Assembly (NCBI GenBank): GCA_903933995.1
Contig: CAIZMD010000293.1
Location: forward strand, 1 to 8,459
Origin: an uncultured Bacteroidota bacterium
GTDB lineage: Bacteria; Bacteroidota; Bacteroidia; Chitinophagales; Chitinophagaceae
Reading direction: 5' to 3'
DNA: 8,459 nt
This document shows, piece after piece, positions 1 through 6,739 of the stretch. A model generated the notes under the pieces. That model did not search any database and was not told the origin of the DNA. It was given only the letters and a program-made list of their open reading frames with translations. The first letter of the stretch is position 1; every line of letters begins with the position of its first letter. Position numbers and translations under genes: made by a program.

Positions 1-1229
1 AACCTATTTAATAAAGAGATGATACTGGTTTTACCACTTCCCGTATGACCCACCAAGGCCACGGTCTCCCCCGCTTTTACCGAAAAGCTAATGTCTTTGA
101 GCACATAATTGGGTTCATTATAGGCAAAACTCACATGATTAAAGTCTATGGATCCTTCCATATGGGCTTTCTTCACCGCATCGGGACTAGAAGCCGGGGT
201 AAAATCAGGATTGTCCAATACTTTGAACACCCTTTCAGCGGCAATCATCCCCATTTGGAGCACATTAAACTTATCAGCTATCACCCTTAAGGGTCTAAAA
301 ATCTGGTTCAAATACAAGATAAATGCCACCAACAATCCCGCATCAAGGGTCTGACCAGCAATCCACCAAACCAAGAGACCCATGCTTACCGCCAAGACCA
401 CTTCTACAATAGGAAAGAATACAGAGTAGGCAAAAATGGCGTTGATATTGGCATTTCTGTGCTCCGTATTAATTTTCTTAAACTTCTGGAATTCCCGTTC
501 TTCTGATGCAAAAGCCTGAACCACCTGCATGCCCGTGATATGTTCTTGCACAAATGCGTTTAAGGCAGCCACCGCATTTCTCACCCTAATAAAACTCTTA
601 TTCACAGACTCCTTAAAATAGTAAGTAGCCACAATCATGAGAGGAAAGGGAATCAAACTAATCAAGGTCAAACGCCAGTCCATCCAAAACATGGTGGCTA
701 GGGTAATGATAATGGTGAGCAGATCAGCAATAATGGGAATCAATCCATCAGAAAAAATATCATTGATGCTTTCAATATCATTGATGGTTCTGGTAGTCAG
801 GGTGCCAATGGGCGTCTTGTCAAATTGACTTAGGTTTAGACCCACCACTTTTTCATAGACCGTTACGCGCAGGTCTTTCACCACCATCTGCCCCATCCAT
901 GCCGTAACAAAGCTGAACAAGAATCTTACGGCAGATTCCACCAAGAGAAAGAATACCTGAAACAGCGTAACAGCAATAATAAAACGGCTTACATCGCTTA
1001 GGTCTCTACCAAAGAGTACCCATTTTACCCAAGCAGGTAGGTGCAAAGCTTTGCCAGTGGCACTATCAATGGTTAACTGAATTAGGTAGGGTCTTACTGG
1101 CGCAAAAAAAGCCATTAAGATGGCCAGGAGAATGCTCCCATAGAAAAATCCCGAATAGGGCTTTACAAAACGGAAAATCCGTTTGAAAAGGGAAAAATCA
1201 AATACTTTCTTCTTTGGGCTTTCTTGCAT
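1..1229 (-). CDS. ABC exporter half-transporter (fused membrane and ATPase domains), C-terminus beyond the window
   Basis: Reading the minus strand from the ATG at 1229 gives 409 uninterrupted codons to the window edge. Seen: a basic N-terminus, then hydrophobic segments at about residues 28-50, 82-106, 163-183, 185-205, 265-290 and 293-313, which fits the six-helix type IV ABC exporter fold. An ATPase domain follows from about 358, with the A-loop aromatic Tyr370 and Walker A GHTGSGKTS at 394-402 (Lys400). Q-loop, signature motif, Walker B and H-loop lie outside the window. Proteins of this family (MdlB/LmrA/MsbA-like) work as homo- or heterodimers in the inner membrane and export lipids, drugs or peptides; the substrate cannot be read here. 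It is divergent from rel with a 42-bp gap and has no Shine-Dalgarno sequence. The family call is secure; the subfamily is not. Confidence 0.93.
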   Translation of the reverse strand, partial: MQESPKKKVFDFSLFKRIFRFVKPYSGFFYGSILLAILMAFFAPVRPYLIQLTIDSATGKALHLPAWVKWVLFGRDLSDVSRFIIAVTLFQVFFLLVESAVRFLFSFVTAWMGQMVVKDLRVTVYEKVVGLNLSQFDKTPIGTLTTRTINDIESINDIFSDGLIPIIADLLTIIITLATMFWMDWRLTLISLIPFPLMIVATYYFKESVNKSFIRVRNAVAALNAFVQEHITGMQVVQAFASEEREFQKFKKINTEHRNANINAIFAYSVFFPIVEVVLAVSMGLLVWWIAGQTLDAGLLVAFILYLNQIFRPLRVIADKFNVLQMGMIAAERVFKVLDNPDFTPASSPDAVKKAHMEGSIDFNHVSFAYNEPNYVLKDISFSVKAGETVALVGHTGSGKTSIISLLNR

Positions 1230-1237
1230 GTGAACCA

Positions 1238-1245
1238 CAAATGTA
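1238..1245 (-). promoter_or_regulatory. Candidate Bacteroidota -7 box for the ABC transporter gene
   Basis: On the minus strand this reads TACATTTG, an exact match to the Bacteroidota -7 consensus TAnnTTTG. Only eight bases separate it from the ATG at 1229, so transcription would start within a few bases of the start codon and give a leaderless or nearly leaderless mRNA. No convincing -33 TTTG element is visible. Single short match, so moderate confidence. Confidence 0.45.
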
Positions 1246-1256
1246 ACAACATTGTT

Positions 1257-1264
1257 TATATTCG
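1257..1264 (+). promoter_or_regulatory. Weak candidate -7 box for rel
   Basis: TATATTCG matches TAnnTTTG except for one base in the conserved TTTG half. It ends seven bases before the ATG at 1272, which again would give an almost leaderless transcript. It faces away from the opposite-strand box at 1238-1245, and the two would compete for polymerase. No clear -33 element is seen. The rel promoter could instead lie inside the start of the ABC gene. Confidence 0.28.
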
Positions 1265-1271
1265 TAGAGTG

Positions 1272-3536
1272 ATGGAGCAAGCATTGGACAATCAAGGGGT
1301 AGAAGCGGCACTTCCCAAATATAATTTGAACGCAGAACAGGAGAAGAATGAGATTCTCCGGCATTATCGTGCCCTATTGCGCAGCCTAAGACCCAAACTA
1401 AAAAGGGGTGACAAAGAATTGGTGCGTACGGCATTTGAAATGGCGGCAGAAGCGCATAAATCCATGCGAAGAAAAAGTGGAGAGCCCTATATCATACACC
1501 CACTAGAAGTGGCCATGATTTGCGTGGAAGAAATTGGCCTTGGTGTACGTAGTACTATTTGCGCGCTTTTGCATGATACCGTTGAGGATACAGATATTAC
1601 ATTAGAAGATTTAGAACACGAGTTTGGTTCTGAGATTGCCAAGATTGTAGACGGACTCACCAAAATCTCCAATGTCATTGACACCAATACCAGTCAACAG
1701 GCAGAGAACTTTAAGAAAATTTTGTTGACCCTAACAGATGACCCAAGGGTAATCCTAATAAAGCTAGCAGACCGCTTACACAATATGCGCACCCTAGACA
1801 GCATGAAGCGAGAGAAACAACTCAAGATTGCTTCAGAAACTGTTTGGGTATATGCACCACTAGCTCACCGTATGGGATTGTACAGCATTAAGACAGAAAT
1901 GGAAGACCTGTCTATGAAGTACATGGAGCCAGAAGCTTATAGAGATATTGCCAAAAAGCTTTCTGAAACCAAGCGAGAAAGAAGCCGTTATATCAATGAA
2001 TTTATTAGGCCTCTAAAAGAAAAATTAGAAGCGGGTAGTTTTAATTTTGAGATCTACGGAAGACCCAAAAGCATTCATAGTATTTGGAATAAGATCAAGA
2101 AAAAATCCGTGAGTTTTGAAGAAGTGTATGACCTCTTTGCCATTCGTGTGATTTTAAATTCCACACCAGAAAAAGAGAAGGAAGATTGTTGGAAAGTTTA
2201 CTCCTTAATCACAGACGAATACAATCCTTCTCCAGAACGCTTGCGCGATTGGTTGAGTAACCCAAAAAGCAATGGATACGAGGCTTTGCACACAACCGTG
2301 ATGGGGCCACAGGGTAAATGGGTAGAGGTACAGATCAGGACCAAAAGGATGAATGAAATTGCAGAGAAAGGTCTGGCCGCGCATTATAAATACAAAGAAG
2401 GCGGTGGCGATGAAGACCGCTTTGATAAATGGTTTGGACAAATTAGAGAAGTACTAAGTACGCCTGATACAGACACGGTAGATTTTCTGCAAGATTTTAA
2501 GACCTCATTTTTAGCAGAAGAGATTTATGTGTATACGCCAAAAGGCGATGTAAAAATGTTACCCGTGGGTAGTACGGCATTGGATTTTGCCTTCTCTATT
2601 CACTCGGCTATTGGTACCAAATGTATTGGTGCCAAAGTGCACCACAAATTGGTGCCCATTAGTCATAAATTGCGCAGTGGAGACCAGATAGAAATCATAA
2701 CCAGTGGTAAACAAAAACCATCGGAAGATTGGCTGGGGATTGTGGTTACCGCAAAAGCCAAGAGTAAGATCAAAGATGCTTTAAGAGAAGAAAAGCGCAA
2801 GATTGCAGACGATGGAAAATATACTTTGCAGCGCAAGTTAGAAGGCATGGGTGCGGCGTATAACCAACATAATATTGAAGAGTTGGTGCATTTTTACAAA
2901 GTACCTTCTTCTTTAGACCTCTTATACAGAATTGCCACCAAGTCTATTGACCTGCGTGAATTAAAAGACTTTCATTTGTTGGGAGACAAATTGGAACATC
3001 CTAGACCCAAACCTGTGGTACAGGATATTCATATAGACCACCAACAACACAAGAACTATAATAAAAAAGATTCTGAACTCATCATTTTTGGAGAGAGCAG
3101 TGACCGAATTGTTTATACCCTGGCTAAGTGTTGCAACCCCATACCGGGCGATGACGTATTTGGATTTGTGAGTACTGGAAAGGGCTTGATTATCCATAGA
3201 ACCAACTGCCCCAATGCCACTCAATTAATGGCCAATTATGGCCACCGCGTTGTCAAAACTAAGTGGGCCAAGAATAAGGAAATCTCATTCTTAACTGGTT
3301 TGAAAATTATTGGGATTGATGATGTGGGTATCATCAACAAGATCACCAATGTAATCAGTGGAGACATGCGGGTAAATATTGCCGCACTGACCATTGAATC
3401 CTCCGAGGGCATTTTCAAAGGCACTATTAAAGTATTTGTGCACGACAAGGAGGAATTGGAAGAATTGGTAGCCAAATTAAGCGTTCTTCAGGGAATACAA
3501 ACAGTTGATCGTTTTGACACCGAATCCCTTACCTAG
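1272..3536 (+). CDS. rel: Bifunctional (p)ppGpp synthetase/hydrolase, long RelA/SpoT homologue
   Basis: Makes (p)ppGpp from GTP/GDP and ATP, and degrades it; cytosolic and ribosome-associated stringent-response enzyme. Predicted 754 residues from ATG 1272, close to the usual length of long RSH proteins. Seen, numbered from that ATG: an HD hydrolase domain with His76, HDTVED at 101-106 and Asp167 in LADRLHN, all intact; a synthetase domain with YGRPKS at 262-267, YDLFAIRVI at 286-294, RLRD at 323-326, GYEALHTTV at 335-343 and EVQIRT at 352-357; TGS at about 418-478; a Cys-rich zinc-finger/RIS region with Cys620, Cys621, His642 and Cys646; and ACT at about 672-748. Both catalytic halves look active. 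The frame stays open back to a TTG at 1224, but that start would overlap the divergent gene, and nothing upstream of 1272 looks RSH-like. GTG at 1269 is an alternative. purA follows after 105 bp. Confidence 0.96.
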   Translation: MEQALDNQGVEAALPKYNLNAEQEKNEILRHYRALLRSLRPKLKRGDKELVRTAFEMAAEAHKSMRRKSGEPYIIHPLEVAMICVEEIGLGVRSTICALLHDTVEDTDITLEDLEHEFGSEIAKIVDGLTKISNVIDTNTSQQAENFKKILLTLTDDPRVILIKLADRLHNMRTLDSMKREKQLKIASETVWVYAPLAHRMGLYSIKTEMEDLSMKYMEPEAYRDIAKKLSETKRERSRYINEFIRPLKEKLEAGSFNFEIYGRPKSIHSIWNKIKKKSVSFEEVYDLFAIRVILNSTPEKEKEDCWKVYSLITDEYNPSPERLRDWLSNPKSNGYEALHTTVMGPQGKWVEVQIRTKRMNEIAEKGLAAHYKYKEGGGDEDRFDKWFGQIREVLSTPDTDTVDFLQDFKTSFLAEEIYVYTPKGDVKMLPVGSTALDFAFSIHSAIGTKCIGAKVHHKLVPISHKLRSGDQIEIITSGKQKPSEDWLGIVVTAKAKSKIKDALREEKRKIADDGKYTLQRKLEGMGAAYNQHNIEELVHFYKVPSSLDLLYRIATKSIDLRELKDFHLLGDKLEHPRPKPVVQDIHIDHQQHKNYNKKDSELIIFGESSDRIVYTLAKCCNPIPGDDVFGFVSTGKGLIIHRTNCPNATQLMANYGHRVVKTKWAKNKEISFLTGLKIIGIDDVGIINKITNVISGDMRVNIAALTIESSEGIFKGTIKVFVHDKEELEELVAKLSVLQGIQTVDRFDTESLT

Positions 3537-3542
3537 CAAGGG
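3526..3542 (+). terminator. Weak hairpin at the end of rel
   Basis: CCCTT (3526-3530) can pair with AAGGG (3538-3542) around a seven-base loop that spans the rel stop codon, followed by only three T. A competing pairing, CAAGG (3537-3541) with CCTTG (3554-3558), uses the same bases and is followed by an A-run. Neither is a strong intrinsic terminator, so read-through into purA is plausible. Confidence 0.2.
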
Positions 3543-3611
3543 TTTGCAGAATTCCTTGAAAAAACAGGATAATTAATTCACATCATTTCATTTTTACTGA
3601 TGGTCAAGGCT

Positions 3612-3619
3612 TATTTTTG
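3612..3619 (+). promoter_or_regulatory. Candidate -7 box for purA
   Basis: TATTTTTG is an exact match to TAnnTTTG, 22 bases before the purA ATG at 3642. A T-run at 3591-3595 sits about where a -33 element is expected, although the TTTG itself is not conserved. The predicted short leader is A-rich (around 3629-3639), as is common for translation initiation without Shine-Dalgarno in this phylum. This suggests purA has its own promoter besides any read-through from rel. Confidence 0.5.
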
Positions 3620-3641
3620 CCCCTGATTCAAAACAAAACAT

Positions 3642-4904
3642 ATGGTTGACGTTATTTTAGGTTTGCAGTGGGGTGATGAAGGCAAGGGTAAAATTGTGGA
3701 CTATTTTGCCCCTAGGTATGATATAGTAGCAAGGTTCCAAGGCGGACCCAATGCTGGTCATACGCTCTATGTAGACGGCAAAAAACAAGTATTGCACCAG
3801 ATTCCTTCCGGAATTTTTCACCAAGACAAAGTGAATATTATTGGAAACGGTGTGGTTTTGGATCCAGTTACCCTAAAAAGAGAATGTGACGCCGTTGCTG
3901 CTTTTGGCATTGACGTTAAAAAGAACCTTTTTATCTCTGAACGCACCAATATTATTGTTCCAACGCACCGTGCTTTGGACAAAGCATCTGAAATGTCTAA
4001 GGGAGAAAGCAAGATTGGCTCTACCCTGAAAGGAATTGGACCAGCTTATATGGACAAGACCGGAAGAAATGCTTTGCGCGTGGGCGATTTATTAGACAAG
4101 AGCTTTACTACCCAGTATATTAAACTGCGTTTGAAGCACCAGAAATTATTGGATAATTTCCATTTTATAGAAGACATTTCTGCTTGGGAAGAAGAATTCT
4201 TTGAAGCATTGGAATTCTTGAAAACCTTGAACGTTATCAACTGCGAATATTTTGTCAACGACCAGATTTCTAAAGGAAAGAAAGTATTGGCAGAAGGCGC
4301 TCAAGGATCTATGTTAGACATTGATTTTGGAACCTTCCCATTTGTCACCTCATCCAATACCATTTCTGCAGGTGTTTGTACCGGTTTAGGTATTTCACCA
4401 AAACAGATTGGAGAGGTGATGGGTGTTACCAAAGCTTATTGCACACGTGTTGGTGGTGGACCATTCCCAACCGAATTATTTGATGCAACTGGAGAAGAAC
4501 TACGCAGAATTGGAAGTGAATTTGGCGCCACAACAGGCCGTCCTCGCAGATGTGGATGGATGGACTTAGTAGCCCTACATTATACTTGTATGATCAATGG
4601 TGTTACCCAAGTGGTGATGACCAAGGCCGATGTATTGGATGCTTTTGACGAACTTTCTATGTGTACTTCTTATGAAGTAAACGGGGTTCCAAGCAAACAA
4701 GTTCCTTTCCAAATGGCCAAAGCCAATATTGTTCCTATCTTGGAGCAGTTCAAGGGTTGGAATACAGATACCACACAAATTAAAAATGCGGCTGATTTAC
4801 CTGCTACTATGCACGAATACATTAAATTCATTAACGAATATGTAGGCGTTCCTGTGAAGCATGTATCTAATGGCCCTGGACGTGATCAGATAGTGCATTT
4901 GTAA
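3642..4904 (+). CDS. purA: Adenylosuccinate synthase
   Basis: Catalyses the GTP-dependent joining of IMP and aspartate to form adenylosuccinate, the first committed step from IMP to AMP; cytosolic homodimer. The 420-residue product is close to the usual family length (about 430). Seen: GDEGKGK at 11-17, with the catalytic Asp12 inside the phosphate-binding loop; GGPNAGHT at 34-41, with catalytic His40; ERTNIIVPTHRALD, typical of the IMP site; EGAQGSMLDIDFGTFPFVT; and GATTGRPRRCGW followed by MDL, the substrate-loop region, with TKADVLD, the guanine-recognition motif, after it. All key residues are present and the frame is intact. ATG 3642 is the only start that keeps the N-terminal strand and P-loop. 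It lies 105 bp after rel, with its own candidate promoter. PurA is a documented (p)ppGpp-inhibited enzyme in E. coli; whether that holds here is inference. Confidence 0.98.
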   Translation: MVDVILGLQWGDEGKGKIVDYFAPRYDIVARFQGGPNAGHTLYVDGKKQVLHQIPSGIFHQDKVNIIGNGVVLDPVTLKRECDAVAAFGIDVKKNLFISERTNIIVPTHRALDKASEMSKGESKIGSTLKGIGPAYMDKTGRNALRVGDLLDKSFTTQYIKLRLKHQKLLDNFHFIEDISAWEEEFFEALEFLKTLNVINCEYFVNDQISKGKKVLAEGAQGSMLDIDFGTFPFVTSSNTISAGVCTGLGISPKQIGEVMGVTKAYCTRVGGGPFPTELFDATGEELRRIGSEFGATTGRPRRCGWMDLVALHYTCMINGVTQVVMTKADVLDAFDELSMCTSYEVNGVPSKQVPFQMAKANIVPILEQFKGWNTDTTQIKNAADLPATMHEYIKFINEYVGVPVKHVSNGPGRDQIVHL

Positions 4905-4942
4905 AAATTTTTCCATTTCAGAAAAAAAAGGGAAATATTTTT
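4903..4942 (+). terminator. AT-rich hairpin after the purA stop codon
   Basis: The 12-base arm at 4903-4914 (AAAAATTTTTCC) pairs with 4931-4942 (GGAAATATTTTT) with one mismatch, around a 16-base A-rich loop; the purA TAA contributes the first bases of the arm. The descending arm ends in a T-run, as in an intrinsic terminator, but only two G-C pairs hold the stem, so it is weak. It may only attenuate read-through, and its 3' arm overlaps a candidate promoter box. Confidence 0.4.
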
Positions 4943-4943
4943 G
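4936..4943 (+). promoter_or_regulatory. Candidate -7 box for the acidic protein-pabB unit
   Basis: TATTTTTG fits TAnnTTTG exactly and is the same octamer as the box before purA. It lies 48 bases before the ATG at 4992. It falls in very AT-rich DNA where chance matches are more likely, and it overlaps the 3' arm of the post-purA hairpin. TTTC at 4916-4919 is a poor -33 candidate. Confidence 0.3.
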
Positions 4944-4991
4944 GTGAATACAATTTTGAAATGAAATTTTACGCAATAATCTTATTAGAAT

Positions 4992-5438
4992 ATGGCAGCG
5001 AAATCTGATAAGGATAGCAAATCCTCTTCACCTAAAAAGACCCCCGCTAAAAGCGATGCGGCAAAGCCTTCTCCAAAAAGCAAAAAGCAATTGGAGGATG
5101 ATGACGATGATTTAGACGATGATGATGAACTGGACACTCCGGTAAAAAAAACTGCGTCTAAAGGAAGTTCTAAAAAGTCAAAAGACGAAGACGACGATGA
5201 TGAAGAATCAGACGACGTTGAAGACGATTGGGAAAAGTCTGAAGAGGAAGACGATTGGGATCCTGACTTTGACGAATTTGATATTCCTAAAAGCAAGGGT
5301 GCTAAAAAAACACCTGCAGCAGGCAAGAAAAAAGCCGATGATGACGATGATTTCAAATTGGATGAAGACTTCAAAGAATTTGACCTATTCAATGATAAGG
5401 ACAGTGGATTTGATGATGACGATGACGATGATTTTTAA
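4992..5438 (+). CDS. Highly acidic, lysine-rich disordered protein of unknown function
   Basis: I do not recognise a family. The 148 residues are low complexity: 45 Asp, 13 Glu and 27 Lys, with no Arg, His or Cys, for a net charge near -31. Layout: a basic Lys/Ser/Pro N-terminus (1-33); an acidic block (35-48); a Lys/Ser patch (52-64); a long Asp/Glu block (65-97) carrying Trp80, Trp89, Phe93 and Phe96; a Lys/Pro/Ala patch (100-114); then Asp-rich sequence with regularly placed Phe (121, 127, 130, 133, 140), ending in seven Asp and a terminal Phe148. No signal peptide or membrane segment. Periodic use of GAT/GAC and a consistent start and stop, with pabB starting eight bases later, argue that it is a real gene. 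It is probably a cytosolic, intrinsically disordered polyampholyte. Roles such as nucleic-acid mimicry, chaperoning or binding an SSB-tail pocket are guesses. Confidence 0.85.
   Translation: MAAKSDKDSKSSSPKKTPAKSDAAKPSPKSKKQLEDDDDDLDDDDELDTPVKKTASKGSSKKSKDEDDDDEESDDVEDDWEKSEEEDDWDPDFDEFDIPKSKGAKKTPAAGKKKADDDDDFKLDEDFKEFDLFNDKDSGFDDDDDDDF
5094..5435 (+). repeat. Imperfect GAT/GAC trinucleotide tracts inside the acidic gene
   Basis: Runs of Asp codons (GAT and GAC mixed, with occasional GAA) occur at about 5094-5135, 5184-5231, 5337-5351 and 5412-5432. They encode the Asp blocks at residues 35-48, 65-80, 116-120 and 141-147. Mixing the two codons keeps the runs from being perfect microsatellites, but they could still gain or lose whole codons without breaking the frame. 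Confidence 0.7.
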
Positions 5439-5446
5439 TCACGCAC

Positions 5447-6739
5447 ATGCTGCCTAAATACAGCAGCCACCATACGATCCCCGAACCTGAAAAATTCAAA
5501 ACACAAATGTTGATCTGGGCCAACCGGTTCAACATTTGTGCTTTATTGGATAATCACCAATACCATTCTCCCCATCAAAATATTGATTGTGTTCTTGCAG
5601 TAGACGCGATGGATGCCTGTTTGCCAACGGCTAATCATTTGCAAGAACTGAGTCAATGGTTAGAGGGTAAAACCCAACGAGTTTTTGGGCATCTTTCTTA
5701 CGATTTAAAAGAAAGTATTACAGGCATTGTATCTACCCATGAAAATAAGCTAGGTTTTCCTGAACTCTATTTTTTTGAACCAGCAACGGTGCTGGAACTA
5801 AAGGGCAATTTGCTCCAGATTCATTCTCAAACTACCAATACCCAAGAACTTTTTCAAGTCATCAGTGATCTTGATCCTATCATCGCGCCAGCTGAACAAG
5901 AAAAAAAGAAGGTTCAGATGCAAGCCAGGATAAGCAAGGAGCAATACCTAGACAAGATTCGCAGCATTCAGAATCATATTTTAAAAGGGGATTGTTATGA
6001 ACTCAATTTTTGTCAGGAGTTTTTTGCAGAAGAAGCCAGCATTGACCCAATAGATGTTTACTTACAACTCAACCAAGTATCACCCAATCCATTTGCTTGT
6101 TTTTATAAATATCATGGATCTTATCTGCTATGTGCTAGTCCAGAAAGGTATTTGCAGCAAAAAAACAATCGTTTGGTTTCTCAACCCATCAAGGGAACTT
6201 TGAAAAGAGATTTGGAAAACCCTGAGCAAGACCTGATCTTAGAAAACCAATTGCGTCATAGTGTGAAAGACCAAAGCGAGAACGTGATGGTGGTAGACCT
6301 AGTGCGTAATGACCTAAGCCGTGTATGCAAACCAGGGAGCGTAAAAGTGGAAGAATTATTTGGCATTTATCGCTTTCCACAAGTACACCAAATGGTCTCT
6401 ACCATTGTAGGTGAACCTGCAGCCGGTATGGATCTTTGTGCCATTCTAAATGCCAGTTTCCCCATGGGCAGCATGACGGGAGCACCCAAGTTTAAAGTCA
6501 TGCAATTGATTGAACAGTACGAAGAAAGTAGAAGAGGTTTGTATTCTGGAGCGGTGGGTTATATTGAACCCAATGGGGATTTTGATTTTAATGTAGTCAT
6601 CAGGAGCATTCTCTTCAACCAAGCCAATCAATACCTGAGTTATCAAGTAGGTGGTGGCATTACTTTTTATAGTGACGCGGAAAAAGAATACGAAGAATGT
6701 TTGGCCAAAGCTGGGGCAATTATGCAGGTCTTGGGTTAA
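5447..6739 (+). CDS. pabB: Aminodeoxychorismate synthase component I
   Basis: Converts chorismate to 4-amino-4-deoxychorismate using ammonia from a PabA glutaminase, the entry step to p-aminobenzoate and folate; cytosolic. The 430-residue product is close to the usual PabB length. Seen: an N-terminal domain with FGHLSYDLKES at 80-90, then the chorismate-binding domain: GDCYELNFCQ at 181-190, PIKGTLKR at 247-254, DLVRNDLSRV at 284-293, GSMTGAPK at 341-348, FNVVIRSI at 381-388 and GGGITFYSDAEKEYEE at 402-417. Lys249 in PIKGT is the PabB hallmark; anthranilate synthase (TrpE) has PIAGT, so PabB is preferred. It is not fused to PabA or PabC, and neither is nearby. Only eight bases separate it from the acidic gene, so co-transcription is likely. 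Its stop overlaps that of the convergent transglycosylase gene. The start at 5447 keeps the conserved FKTQ/WANRF N-terminus. Confidence 0.95.
   Translation: MLPKYSSHHTIPEPEKFKTQMLIWANRFNICALLDNHQYHSPHQNIDCVLAVDAMDACLPTANHLQELSQWLEGKTQRVFGHLSYDLKESITGIVSTHENKLGFPELYFFEPATVLELKGNLLQIHSQTTNTQELFQVISDLDPIIAPAEQEKKKVQMQARISKEQYLDKIRSIQNHILKGDCYELNFCQEFFAEEASIDPIDVYLQLNQVSPNPFACFYKYHGSYLLCASPERYLQQKNNRLVSQPIKGTLKRDLENPEQDLILENQLRHSVKDQSENVMVVDLVRNDLSRVCKPGSVKVEELFGIYRFPQVHQMVSTIVGEPAAGMDLCAILNASFPMGSMTGAPKFKVMQLIEQYEESRRGLYSGAVGYIEPNGDFDFNVVIRSILFNQANQYLSYQVGGGITFYSDAEKEYEECLAKAGAIMQVLG

Noticed and set aside
45..828. Three short plus-strand open frames (45-290, 148-354, 637-828)
   Set aside because: All lie antisense within the continuous ABC exporter coding sequence, which has clear family motifs.
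1224..1271. Upstream TTG start for Rel, adding 16 residues
   Set aside because: It would overlap the divergent ABC gene start, uses a rare start codon, and the added residues do not resemble an RSH N-terminus; ATG 1272 is simpler.
4985..5392. Minus-strand open frame of 135 codons, extremely Ser-rich
   Set aside because: It is the complement of the GAT/GAC and GAA runs of the acidic gene read antisense; the Ser runs mirror the Asp tracts, and no other support for coding is seen.
5197..5457. Plus-strand open frame in another phase, rich in Met, Thr and Lys, overlapping the acidic gene and the pabB start
   Set aside because: ATGATG repeats are the shifted reading of GATGAT; the frame runs into pabB and has no recognisable content.
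5447..6739. Anthranilate synthase component I (TrpE) or isochorismate synthase as alternatives for pabB
   Set aside because: PIKGT with Lys249 is the PabB signature; TrpE has PIAGT. No trp or menaquinone/siderophore genes are adjacent.
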